Assembly: GCA_016987375.1 (NCBI GenBank) | Contig: PJRA01000428.1 | Coordinates: 6,036-70,035, forward strand | Origin: Brachionus koreanus | Lineage: Eukaryota > Rotifera > Eurotatoria > Ploima > Brachionidae | DNA: 64,000 bases | Reading direction: 5' to 3' | Shown: positions 1 through 10,296 of the stretch, in pieces | How the letters are laid out: each line of letters starts with the position of its first letter | Position numbering within the stretch: the first letter of the stretch is position 1 | Position numbers and translations under genes: made by a program | Notes under the pieces: model-generated | The model's database searches: none | Told to the model about the DNA's origin: nothing | What the model saw: the letters and a program-made list of their open reading frames with translations, nothing else

Positions 1-480
1 ATGGATATTTGTATCTTTAATGCATTCTTAAGAATTAAAAAGTCTTTTCCTATTTCGAAGGCTTCTAATTCTGACTGTTAAAAAACGAATAATTTATTAC
101 ATTTTTTCTCAATAAATATGATGGCTGTCAGACTCAAAAATATTTATTTGAATCTTTAATGCATTCTTAAGAATTAAAAACTCGTTTTCTGTTTCGAAGG
201 CTTCTTATTTGGACTGTTAAAAAACGAGAAATTTATTACATTTTTTTTCAATAAATATGATGGCTGTCAGACTCTAAAATATATATTTGAATCTATAATG
301 CATTCTTAAGAAATCGTTTTTAAAAACAAAAACTACTTATTTATACTATAAAAAACGAGAATTTTTTGTAAATTTTATTCAATAAATATGATCGGCTAGG
401 ACTCTATATGGATATTTGTATCGTAATTGCATTCTTAAGAATTAAAAACTCGTTTTTTTCGGTTCGTTAACTTTTTTATT
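1..480. repeat. Tandem repeat, period about 139 bp, about 3.5 copies
   Basis: The block GCATTCTTAAGAA recurs at 22, 161, 300 and 429, giving periods of 139, 139 and 129. Each unit also carries CGAAGGCTTC (units 1-2), TTAAAAAACGA and CAATAAATATGATGGCTGTC in the same order. Units 1 and 2 are very similar, unit 3 has a substituted middle, and unit 4 decays after about 60 bases. The core ATTCTTAAGAAT is a perfect palindrome. The array begins at the window edge, so its true length is unknown. Confidence 0.85.
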
Positions 481-2150
481 TGAAAATTTAATCTTGAGTC
501 TTTTGTAAAAAAATTTAAACAAAAGTAAATTAAACATATTTTTGTATAAATGAATTTCATTATAAGAATACAAGTTCCGATAAACACCAGGTCCTTATTA
601 AAAATAAATTATCAAAATAAAATTTAAACATATCAAACAATTTACTTTGAATGCAAGAAAATAAAAGATTTTGTTTTTCTCTTCATCATATAATCCAAAT
701 AAAAAAACAAAAACCAACTAACGAACTCGTTATTTTTAAATAATAACCATTCAATTGTCTCTTATCCATTTATTATGTCGCTAATTGCTATTGTTTCCCT
801 AATAACAATAAGAACTTGTTCTTCATTTAATTTAAATCTACTGAAGAATAAGAATTAGATCAAATATAATTAGATAATACCAAAATATACCGTTTAATTT
901 TTTGACATAAGCATGAATTATTTTGATGAGAGAATAAAATTCCTGCATCTAGTAGATAAAGGCCAATTTGAAAATCGCCAAAAATAATTGGCAAAAAATT
1001 GTCGAAACAATTTAATGAATTATTAAAGGGTTTTTGAAAATTCATTAATTATAGACATCGACCTTTATTCTAACATGCCGCGGCATTGCTTACACCATGA
1101 AAAGTTTTAGGAAGTAAATGAATAGAAAATGTTTCGGTTTCGCATTTTTTTTATTTTGTAATTATGTGAGCAGATGAAAGTGTTTTACTTTTTTTAAAAT
1201 TTAAACAAAACCAAAAAAGAAAAATAATTCTAAAATTCATCTTAATTAAAAATTGAGAGAAAAAAATTAATTTACCAAAATTTTCTTAAAATATAAAAAA
1301 ATAAAATAAAAATATATTTAAAGTCAACTTAATATTTAAAGCAAAATTCTACTTTATTTAACATAAAAAATCGATTCTCACCACTACAAAAGATTTTGAT
1401 AATAAATAAACTTATTTTTAAGCAGAAAACATATCTTAAAAGAAGATATAAATAATAGTTTTTAACAACAAAATTCTACTATATTTAAAATAAAAAATCG
1501 AAGCTGGTTTTAATTTTTGGAATTATTTCTAAAAAAATTTAATTTTTTCTTCGATTCGATATTCATTCCAGAATTTTTAAAAAAAGTCTATTTATTTAAG
1601 ATTTATAGATATCTATAAAAAACATTTTTGTTATAGATATTTTAAAATGTTGACATCACGTTTTTTTTTAAAAATGTAATCACTACACTAAAAATATCCG
1701 CTTTCTTTTGTTGGAGATATTCTACAAATGCTTTTCATTTTTTCTTTAATTTTTCAAGAAGATCTTTTCGAAGTTTTTTAAAAGTTAACAATAATTTAAC
1801 GATAAAAAGACAATACTAGAAAAAAAGTAATGAATCTTTAGAAAAAAAAATCTAATAAACGAATAACAATAAAAATCGAAGGATTCTCTATGATGTCCTT
1901 TTATCTTATAGTAAATTTTCTCGAAAAGAAAAAATTGAAATATCTAAAAAAACCAATTTGACAGTCCGTCAAATAACAAGATAGATTTATAATCAAATCT
2001 AGGACTATTTGTTGATAAAAGGCATAAATTATTTTTACTATAAAAATAAATTAAAGATTTTATTCCAATTTAAATAAATTTTTTTGATTTTTAATAATTT
2101 AAAATCTTAAATGTTTTTTCATTTAATTTAAAGAGTTAATTGTAAAAATT
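481..2150. other. AT-rich spacer without recognisable genes
   Basis: Homopolymer-rich sequence with only short, compositionally trivial open frames. I see no gene, RNA or clear repeat unit in it. Confidence 0.5.
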
Positions 2151-2668
2151 TTATATTTTTCTGGCATATAAACAAAAAAATAATAAAAATGAAATAATTA
2201 AAAAAAAAGGAGTCACAAAAAAAATGATTTGAAAAAATCCAAAAATTCCAATATTTGTAAATAATCCATAAAAAAAATTACTTAAGAACAGACCACCACA
2301 ATGACCTACACCATAAGAAATATCCGAGATTGTAACGAGGATTGCTCTTAAAATTAAAAGGCTTCTTGAACAAAAGCTTGTAAAAAAAATACAAATAAAC
2401 TATAATCTTTAAATGGTAAGCATTTTTTATATTCTATTTCTTGTTCAACATAGTTGACATAAACTCATTCCCCAAACAAAATTCAAAACAAAATAAAAAA
2501 AGGAAAACGCTAATGACATTATACATTTTGTGAGTGAAAAATATTTTTTCTTATCAAGATTGACGTCTTTAATTGGGATCTTTTTTGTAAAAGTCCAGCG
2601 ATCACTATTCCATACCATCTCTTCTTTTTCTTGATTTATAATCTTAATAAATCCTTTCTGAACTAATT
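2151..2668 (-). pseudogene. Fragment resembling a major facilitator (MFS) transporter, apparently broken
   Basis: Read on the minus strand, an exon-like stretch follows a T-rich acceptor ending in AAG at about 2669. It encodes a soluble segment (KEEMVWNSDRWTFTKK) and a hydrophobic helix (SLAFSFFYFVLNFVWGMS). The frame then shifts twice. Nearer 2151-2340 a further stretch reads DISYGVGHCGGLFLSN followed by two strongly hydrophobic helices and a stop. The glycine-rich turn between membrane helices resembles the C-terminal half of MFS carriers of the MFSD6 type, but this is by eye only. The frame changes lack good GT-AG introns, so I favour a decayed gene; a badly resolved spliced gene is the alternative. 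Confidence 0.35.
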
Positions 2669-3440
2669 CTTAAAAAAAATAAACAAAATAATAAAGCAAA
2701 ATTAGTTTAAAACCGTTAGATCTTATGACACATTATCATTGATATTTAACTTCATCTTAAAGCTAGAAGAAATTTTTAAGTTTTATAACTGATCAATATC
2801 ATATGATATTGATATAGTATTTGATGATATTGTATTTTAAATTAAAATTTTAGTAGCAATTATGGTGTTGTAAATAATTATTTAAATTAGAAGGAGATGT
2901 CTTTTTATGAAGTCTTTATGCATGTTTTATTTCAATTTTTATAAAAAAAATATTATTTTTCTTTAATTAAATTAAAATTCAAATTATTTTTTAATTTTTA
3001 ATTAATATTAATTCCAACACGTAAAAAAAGTATCAAAAATAATTTTTATTCAAAATATAAAAACAATTGCTGCTAGAAAGTTAATTTTCATTTTGCCAAA
3101 ATTGACATTTTTTTTGGTAACCAAAAAAAATTTGGTAATTTTGCCGAAAGATATGTAAAACACCTTTATTTTAATATATTTATTAAGATAAATACTCTTT
3201 CTTTAAATATAATATAAAAGGGCAAAATTTCAATGGAAACAGTGTATTGTTCTTTTAATAATTCAGAAAAAAATTACGTTTCATATTTTTTCCAAAGTTT
3301 TTAAACCATTTTTTATAACAAGATTTAAGTTATATGCTTGACAGGATATTCAAGTTGATTTCTGTATTAGACAATTACAAACAATTTCGTTTAAAATAAA
3401 GCTTTGAATATCGTTTGATGTATGAAATGAGTGAAAACAA
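2669..3440. other. AT-rich spacer
   Basis: No gene recognised. It contains a short palindrome-rich patch (AATATCATATGATATT near 2793) and otherwise simple AT-rich sequence. Confidence 0.4.
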
Positions 3441-3444
3441 ATAA

Positions 3445-3845
3445 TATACTTAAACTTGAACAAAGAAGATAAACTTAAACTTGAACAAAGAAGAGCAACG
3501 AAACTTGTTCCACAAATAAGAAGTTTGAATTATGAGTCAAGACTTTCTAATTTGGTACTAGAAAATCTAAAAGAAAGGCGAGAGCGTGGAGATCTGATTC
3601 AATTTTATAAAATTCACAATAATTACAATCATGACAATTGGTACGATGTGGAACTAATGAGTTCAGTAAATAATGATAAATAGATCAAGTTCGATAAATC
3701 AGTTCGAAAACAGACTGGACAATGTCGGTAGAAATAAAAAAAATGAAAAGTCTACTATAGCGGGACTACGTTAGTCTTCCTGCTTTCTCAATTTTGTTTA
3801 ACTAAACTTGACCGTAGAATATTAACTATTATTATTATTATTACT
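3445..3845 (+). mobile_element. 5'-truncated LINE (non-LTR retrotransposon) 3' end, copy 1
   Basis: An open frame at 3456-3683 contains EQRRATKLVPQIRSLNYESR and then LKERRERGDLIQFYKI. This is the C-terminal signature of LINE reverse transcriptases, whose usual form is QRRATK.VP..R.L.Y..RL followed by L..RR.RGD.I..YKI. After 3683 the frame resumes as INQFENRLDNVGRNKK and stops at about 3770, so a segment corresponding to the NRVVN-W-LP motif (present in the copy at 47.4 kb) is missing. The 3' UTR follows: AGCGGGACTACGTTAGTC, TTCCTGCT, ACTTGACCGTAGAATATTAA and a final (ATT)n run. A short direct duplication of AAACTTGAACAAAGAAG lies at the 5' edge. Dead fragment: no palm domain is present. Confidence 0.85.
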
Positions 3846-4069
3846 CGATAGAATCTTTAGTTCAACTTTTTGATTCTTGATTTTAGACACATTGATATTT
3901 ATGTATAAATTTTTTTATTTAGATTGGAAAAAAAAAAATCAAAATATTTTGGTTGGTCATAACTTATAAGCATTAAGATCGTATTTTAGATATCCTTAAT
4001 CATTAAATACCTTAAAATTAGTTTTTGATTAAAAATGTTTTAGATTTATTATCTAAAAAAGGTATAAAA

Positions 4070-4524
4070 TCACAAACCTTTTTTTCCAAAATCGCTAAAG
4101 CTTAGTGAATCAGATACAATGGCATATATGACTGCCTGATTAAGTTGTTTTTTTAATTCGGGTGATACACAAGATTGACAACATTTTTTTTGAGAATCGC
4201 TTAGAATTTCTTTAATATTATGGAAGTGTCCTAAGTCTGATTTTAAATTTCCACAGGGTCCTTTGCTTATTCTGAATACTTTTTTTTCTTGCTTGATAAA
4301 AAAAAAATATCCAATTTAATAAAATAAAATAAAATTTTACATCTTTTTTGCAACCATACGTTGAATTTTCAATTTTTTCAAAAAATTCCCAAACTTTTTC
4401 TTTTTTCTCTTTTTCAGCAAATTGACTCTGATTCACTTCTCTATGTTGATAATCCATTTCATAATCCGTGTCGTCACTATTTTGTCTATCAACTGGACTC
4501 GATGTAGAATTGATTCTGTTTAAA
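4070..4524 (-). pseudogene. BED-finger/hAT-like transposase N-terminal fragment
   Basis: On the minus strand an exon can start after the acceptor CATCCCTAG (about 4525). It encodes an acidic leader, then KEKVWEFFEKIENSTYGC, the opening of a BED zinc finger. A 50-60 nt AT-rich segment with GT/AG ends follows. Reading then resumes with VFRISKGPCGNLKSDLGHFH, which supplies the NL..HL...H end of the finger, and with AVIYAIVSDSLSFSDFGKKG, which resembles the region before the hAT catalytic core. Only one finger cysteine is obvious, and no hAT catalytic core or dimerisation region is seen before the LINE copy to the left. A domesticated BED protein exon cannot be ruled out, but a transposon remnant is the simpler reading. 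Confidence 0.5.
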
Positions 4525-4576
4525 CTAGGGATGAAGATTAAAAAAACATATATAATGTTAAAAAAACATTTAAAGA

Positions 4577-4753
4577 GTGACTCAAGCATAAACTAAAACT
4601 GACTTTTAACAAAAGTGAATCAAAACATAAAAAAAATTTTTAATTCTGAGAATAAAACATTTATTAAAATATTTTCCTGTTTGAATCAATATTTTAATAA
4701 AGTGAATAAAACATATTAATTTTCGACTTAAATTATCAAAAAAACATATAAAA
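4577..4753 (-). repeat. Left array of MULE-flanking motif (inverted relative to the right array)
   Basis: The motif read on the minus strand as TTTATGTTTTxATTCAC occurs about five times: near 4577 (diverged), 4615 (GTGAATCAAAACATAAA on plus), 4648 (GAGAATAAAACATTTA), 4702 (GTGAATAAAACATATTA) and 4735 (ATCAAAAAAACATATAAA). Spacing is 33-54 bp. The same motif occurs in the opposite orientation at 6304-6525, on the other side of the MULE coding region. Confidence 0.55.
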
Positions 4754-4863
4754 AATTCTTTAATTTACAATTCCTAATTATTCTAATTCATACCATGGAC
4801 CTGCTTTCCTTTTTTTTGATTTATTTTTCCTTACAAATCGTTTAGTTTTTATACCCGGAAAGT

Positions 4864-6185
4864 CTATGCCATCAATAAAAACAACATCCTACTAAATGAA
4901 TACAAATTGCCGAGTCCAAAAAATAGCTTTACTTCTTGCTCAAATATTTCGAAAATTGGTAATAAATTATATTTTAATCTATTGGTAAAAAATTTTTTGA
5001 TTTTTCCATTGTATGATTCAATTGGACAATTTGTCATCGCGAAGCCCGGTCGTGTTTTAAACAGTTGCCAATTACAAAAAGGTGAATCGATCCATTGCTT
5101 TATAAAATAACTATGAAAATTCTTCATAAATGGCATCCGTTTCTATTTTGACAATATAGCCTTTTTTTTATTTTCGAATGATTCAATCGATTTCGAGAAT
5201 CTAAGATGAACTATATCATTAACAACTGAATTCTGACATAATTTTGGAATTTTCTTTGCATTTTTGTTAATCTGTTAATTATCTAATTAATTAATCAATT
5301 AATTCAATTAAAAAAAAAGACTTACATTTGCTTTTAAATGATACCAACACATGATAATTGTTGTATTTAAGTTTTTTTTAATACTATTTGCACTCGCTCG
5401 TTCGGCGTCAATGCATATATACTCGATAAATTTTGTCAAATCAATTTTAACCAATTTCATTAGATCTATTAAATTTCTCCAAAAAAAATCATAATCATTC
5501 TCCTGTTTATGTGACGTCACAAAATAGCATATCACATAAAACTTACGACGAATATCAGAGCATCCGAATTCTATTAGCGGAAAACCATATTTCACTATTT
5601 TATATGTGCAGTCGAAGTGAAATGATGACCCATAATGTATATTCAATAGAAGTGAAATACTGGTAATTCCCAAATGAAAATGCTTTTCATCACTGCCTTC
5701 GTTTATCTCTGCTCCAAAATAAAATGGTTCGTCTTTACAGATTGTATCTATGTTGACATTTGTAATTAATTTTGGAGAAATAAAATCGACTAAACCTTCA
5801 ATACTATTTACATCACCATATTTGTATCTTCGATTTGTACTTGACATAATTTTGAATTTGTATTAATGAAGGAACACTCGGATCATCACCATGTTGAAGT
5901 CAAAGTTCTCAATAAATCGAATATGGTTTGGTTATGTTTCGATAAATAACGTTTTCAATTACTTCTTTGAATTGTTTTGAAATTCCATTCTTTTTTCTTA
6001 TTTTTTCGATTTCATTATTTATACTTGGTGAATGTAAATTTATACCTTTAACCACAGCTTGATTCGTTTTGAGACACTTATTAATTAAATATCGTGTTTG
6101 GCAATCGCTTGAACAACAACAATAAGGATAAAATACTCTCATTTTATGATCATCGTTATTGTCCTTACAGATTGAACATTTGTTT
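4864..6185 (-). pseudogene. MULE (Mutator-like) transposase, nearly complete but disabled
   Basis: From right to left it encodes a cysteine-rich, FLYWCH-like finger (CSIC, CCCSSDC, then TRYLINKCLKTNQ; 5909-6185). Next comes the MULE catalytic core: DCTYKI with the first Asp (residue 79 of the frame starting at 5847), ICIDAERA with the second Asp (147), and CWYHLKANV with the conserved C..H. After a canonical intron, NCPIESYNGKIKKFF supplies the catalytic Glu. The intron at 5272-5325 (54 nt) has a perfect GTAAGT donor and an AACAG acceptor, and joins in phase. Defects are an in-frame TAG before KRMPFMKNFH (about 5143), a one-base shift near 5850 and stops between the finger and the core. It is flanked by the inverted motif arrays at 4577-4753 and 6304-6525. 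The order of finger then DDE core is standard for MULEs. Confidence 0.8.
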
Positions 6186-6303
6186 TAGTTACCATGCCCA
6201 GAAGTGGCTTAGGGAAACTGATTAAAAAAAATTTAAGTTCAACTTCTGAGTTGACTTCAATCATGAATAGCCATTCAATTTTCCCTCTCATTTTAAAAAA
6301 AAA

Positions 6304-6525
6304 TTCATGTTTTTTTCTCTTTTTTGAAACTTAGAAATATATTTTATGTTTTTGTCACGTTTTGCTAAATTGAATTTCATTTTAGTTTAAGTTTTATGTT
6401 TTAGTAACATAATTTAATCATTATTTCAAATTTATGTTTTTATTCACTTTTTTAGAAAGTCAAAATTCAAAATTCTTGTTTATGTTTGGTTTTTTTGGTT
6501 TAACATTTTATATGTTTTTTTAATC
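6304..6525 (+). repeat. Right array of MULE-flanking motif
   Basis: About six copies of TTTATGTTTTxxTxAC: near 6304 (TTCATGTTTTTTTCTC), 6341 (ATTTTATGTTTTTGTCAC), 6391 (GTTTTATGTTTTAGTAAC), 6431 (TTTATGTTTTTATTCAC), 6479 (GTTTATGTTTGG) and 6507 (TATATGTTTTTT). Spacing is 28-50 bp. Orientation is opposite to the left array, so together they could form the subterminal binding region of the MULE termini. Confidence 0.55.
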
Positions 6526-6698
6526 CTTTGTTACGAGTTAAATTTGCATCAACTTCTATTGAATTACTCAAACTTGAGTTGATCAAACTCGTATTTCGAA
6601 GGATATTTCCTAAAATTTGAGTTGGTGTTTGATTTCTACTTGGAAACCGTAACAACATTTGCTAAAAAATTGAGGTTGAACTTTCTAAAGTAATTTTA

Positions 6699-7022
6699 TT
6701 ATTTTGCCGATGATGCTATGCCAAGTTCCTTAAGTAAATCCACTATTGCTAATTTGTCATCTTCTTCAATATCCAATTTGTTATCATTTTTGGATTCTTC
6801 AATTCCACTTATTATAATATTATTTGCCTTATTTTCTTTGGCTTTAGTTTCTCTAGATACTTTCTCAATAATAGCTATGTCGTAATTGCTGTTTTTGACT
6901 TTGGACTTGAAAAGATCACTTAGAAGAAATTTGTTACTAGTCGAAGTTCGATTCCCTTTTTCTTGAATAGATGCGTTAGGTTCACTTTCCATTGTTGTAT
7001 TGTTTATTCGTATATCATCCAA
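6699..7022 (-). pseudogene. LINE ORF1-type protein fragment
   Basis: A 107-residue frame whose second half reads ETKAKENKANNIIISGIEES, then an acidic stretch with EEDDKLAIVDLLKELGI. This is the familiar pattern of non-LTR retrotransposon ORF1 proteins (basic coiled segment, then NN.II.G..E with an acidic partner and a D...V..LL..LGI helix), which bind RNA in the retrotransposition particle. The frame ends abruptly after LGIASSAK, without the RRM or zinc knuckles that normally follow. It is therefore 3'-truncated, probably by insertion or deletion next to the MULE. It may or may not belong to the LINE family whose 3' ends lie at 3.4 and 47.3 kb. Confidence 0.6.
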
Positions 7023-7057
7023 TTTGGTTGTAAGTTAATTTGTTTTAGCTCACTAAA

Positions 7058-7590
7058 AGACTTACAAAAATAGAAGACAATCTTGTAATTTTAAATAGGA
7101 AAATATCTCCATTAGAAGAGTACTTACCAAAAATTTATGAAGTCTTTATTTATATATATTTATTTTTTTTAAAATCTAAAATTTAAAATAGGAATTAAAA
7201 ATATTAAATGAAAACAAATAAAAAATTGGAAGATTAAGAAGTTTAGAAAAACCATTAACTAGCAAGAAATCAAATGAGGATATGATTGAGGATGAGTCAG
7301 ATAAAGAAGGAGAAGAGGATAATTACATAGATTCAAAGAGGACACCTTTGAAAAAATCTGGTTTAATGAATAATAGAACACAAGAACAAGTTGAAGTAAA
7401 AGTAAAATATTAAAAAATCATAAAATCATACGGTTTTATGTTTTAAGATAGCTGAGAAGCTAGAAAAACTATTTGACGAAGAAATAAGTAAGCTTTTCGG
7501 TTTTATTTTATATTTAATTTCCATTTACAGACATAGCTTGTGAAATGAAAATTAATTTTTATATCTCTTAAAATGCTCTTTCCATACAAA
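7058..7590 (+). pseudogene. Decayed spliced gene fragment of unknown family, acidic
   Basis: Three coding-like blocks can be joined by plausible introns. Block 1 (about 7058-7140) reads LTKIEDNLVILNRKISPLEE then YLPKIYE. Block 2 (about 7192-7401) reads ELKILNENK, a stop, KIGRLRSLEKPLTSKK, and a strongly acidic run ending EQVEVK. Block 3 (about 7450-7486) reads IAEKLEKLFDEEI, after an intron with GTAAAA and TTTTAAG ends. A further short block (IACEMKINFYIS) ends in a stop near 7571. I do not recognise the family. The in-frame stop and weak first donor suggest a pseudogene; its position inside transposon debris suggests it came with an element. Confidence 0.3.
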
Positions 7591-8394
7591 AAATAGAATT
7601 AGAATCAGGTATGCTAACGTTATTAATCGTTAAAAAAAAATTAACGATTCTTTTTTTTGCAAAATTTGTTAATTTAAAAAATGAACTAGTAAAAACACAA
7701 AAATAAAATGTTATTTTTGGCAAATTTAAAACCGTTTTTTTTGTTAACGTTATTAACGTTTTTTTTTATTTCTTTTTTTTGACCAATTACGGTGGTTTTT
7801 GTAAAAATGAAATGTTCCGTTCCTGAAAAAAGAACGGAAATATAAAATTTTGAATAGTTTTTTTTGAAATATTGTTATATATTATAATTAATTATAGTTT
7901 TATTTATTGTTTTCTCTCCATCGTCTTTTTCTTTTTTTTTGTAGAATAGCATTCCAATATTCTTTCCAGTTATCTTTTCCCAGTTTTATACATTAAGTTT
8001 CAAAACGAACTATAAGTATCAAATTAAAAATTTTAAAACAATGTTGGTTTTGGTTGATTGGTCAGCTAATGATGGTTTAAAGTATGCGTTATTATATATT
8101 TTCTTATAGGTCTCGACTAGTTAAAAAGATTAATAGACAAAAAATTAATAAAATGAATGACTTGAGATGACCTTAACATTTTTTAAGCACTTTTTAAGGA
8201 GTTTTTTAAATCAATTCTCAAAACAGTCTGAAATCAAATAATGAAGACCAAATTTTATATATTCTTGTAGATAAAATCGAGAGCTTTTTCCTTTTATTAG
8301 CAAAAATTCAATGTAATTTAATAATTTTTACTTTTTAAGACGGCAACTTAGCTAGTATTTCTTTCTTTCACTGTAAGGTAAACTACGTAGTAAC

Positions 8395-8490
8395 TTACCT
8401 TACTAGCAGGACTATTTTAGTCTTTCTGCTATGTAATTTTAAATTAACTTTTTTACCGTAGAAAATAAACTTTTATTATTATTTTTATAT
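8395..8490 (+). mobile_element. LINE 3' tail, copy 2 (diverged)
   Basis: AGCAGGACTATTTTAGTC, TTTCTGCT, then TACCGTAGAAAATAAAC and a (TTATT)n tail match the 3' end seen at 3.74, 47.46 and 52.8 kb in order and spacing, with more substitutions. No coding sequence of the element is recognisable upstream, so the copy is severely 5'-truncated or decayed. Confidence 0.65.
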
Positions 8491-10296
8491 TAAAAAAAAA
8501 TCTAAAAAATTAAATATTACATAGAGACATTTTTATAATTTTAAGTAACATTCGGCAACTTTTAATTGAAAGAATTGTAAATAGCTCAATTACAAAAAAT
8601 GTATATAAAAATCTAAGGTTTTGATGAATTTAAGAACTTATTTTCAGTAGAAAAATCTCTTTTCGATTTTATTTTTCTTAAGAAAATAACGTTCAGTTTT
8701 TTATTTTTAAAACTTAAAGATTTAAAAACGGATAATTTTTTATACATTACATTTTAGTAATAAATTTTATACTAGGAAACAATAACTTTCTGGTTAAGAG
8801 GAAAAATAAATAAAAGTTAGATTTTTAATATAAATGCTAAAAGTAAATAATATCATTATATCATTTTAAAAGGCATTTAATTTTAATTTTACTTAGAGAA
8901 ATTAATCTATGTCTTTTAATTGTATTTTTTTTTAATTTTTTTATTCATATATTACTTCAATTTTTTCCATGGTACTTAGATAAAATGTAATATAATGCAA
9001 TAAAAATTATAAATATAATGGATACACAAAAATTCATTTTTGAACTGAATGCTTTTAAATCATGTTTGTGCAAAAATCGATTTTTTTCTTTTTTTTTTAC
9101 CTTAAACCTAATCAATTTTTTTATTTATAAAATCTTACAAGCAATTATTAAAAATAAAAATGAAAAATGTTAAATTGTTCTTTGATGGTATTTTTTTATT
9201 TTGTTTAAGAATTGGCAAAGCATGAAATTCCAAAGTCATTTTTATTTTAAAATAAAAAAATTTATTAGGTTTAAGGTAAAAAATAAGATAAAACTTGCTT
9301 TTGAATGATTTATTTAAAGATTGCTTACAGTTTAGCAGAGACTTTAAAAAAAAGGTGCACTTTTTTAATAAAAAATCTGTTATGTTCTTTATTTGTGAGG
9401 CATTAATTGCAAATCAATCAATAATTCATTCGACTTAGTTTTACGTATTAAAAGTCAATATCTTCAGGAATCATAAGAAAAAGTAAAAAACGGAATTATA
9501 TTAATAGAAAATAAAAAGTTTTGCTTAATAAAAGTATTTCCAACATGTATCTCTTTTTTGGATTAAAATTTTGAATTCTAAGAAGTTTACCAATAAAACT
9601 TACAATGAATAATTGTAAAATAATGTTCATAAATAAAAAATTAATGGATCGACTCTATGTCTATTTATTCATTAAAACCAAAAGTGGTTAAATGAGTGCA
9701 AAATTTCATTCACGACATGAAAGCGATATTTTAAAAATTGAATCAGAAATAGCTTCTAGTATTCGTTTCATCTGTAGTCTTAAATTATTTGAAGAATATT
9801 TAAAAAAAAAAATCCCAATAATTCTATTGATTATACTGAATTTTATTATTCGACTAGCACGATCTTATTTAACCAAATTAATTAAAAAAAAGTTAATGAT
9901 CGAATTATACCTAATCAAGATATATGTTTGTTTTAGAAAATTATTCTAGCCGTTATTAAAATCATTCAAAATCAAAATTAATTTGCTCATAATTATATGA
10001 CGTTTAAAAAATTTTTTTATTTTTAATTAAGTTCGTTATATTGCAAGATAAATAAAAAATGTTAAAAATTAGATGAATTTGAATTGTGAATAATAGAAAG
10101 ATATTCGATATTAAAAACAAATAATTATGTAAATTACTAGAAAATGTATATGTTTATGTTTAATTCATTTAAGTTTTGAAATTCTAATTCTTTTGTATGA
10201 TTCTGATTCGTATATATAAAAGTATATTTGAAAAAAATAAGTATATTAACTTTATGTTTTAATAAATCAGTTTTCATAATTAATTTCGTTTTGAAC
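8491..10296. other. AT-rich spacer upstream of the helicase gene
   Basis: No gene recognised. A frame at 9692-9949 opens with a plausible protein-like stretch (KFHSRHESDILKIESEIASS) but turns into low-complexity hydrophobic sequence after a run of ten adenines. It might be an isolated decayed exon; I do not call it a gene. The last 100 bases should hold the 5' UTR and promoter of the helicase gene, but no clear promoter element stands out. Confidence 0.4.

Noticed and set aside
9692..9949. 85-residue frame upstream of the helicase
   Set aside because: Starts protein-like but passes through an A10 run into Lys/Ile/Leu low-complexity sequence; no splice or family support.
10228..10296. Upstream in-frame ATG for the helicase
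   Set aside because: The 23 extra residues are hydrophobic and unlike the family's charged N-terminus; the ATG at 10297 leads directly into conserved sequence.
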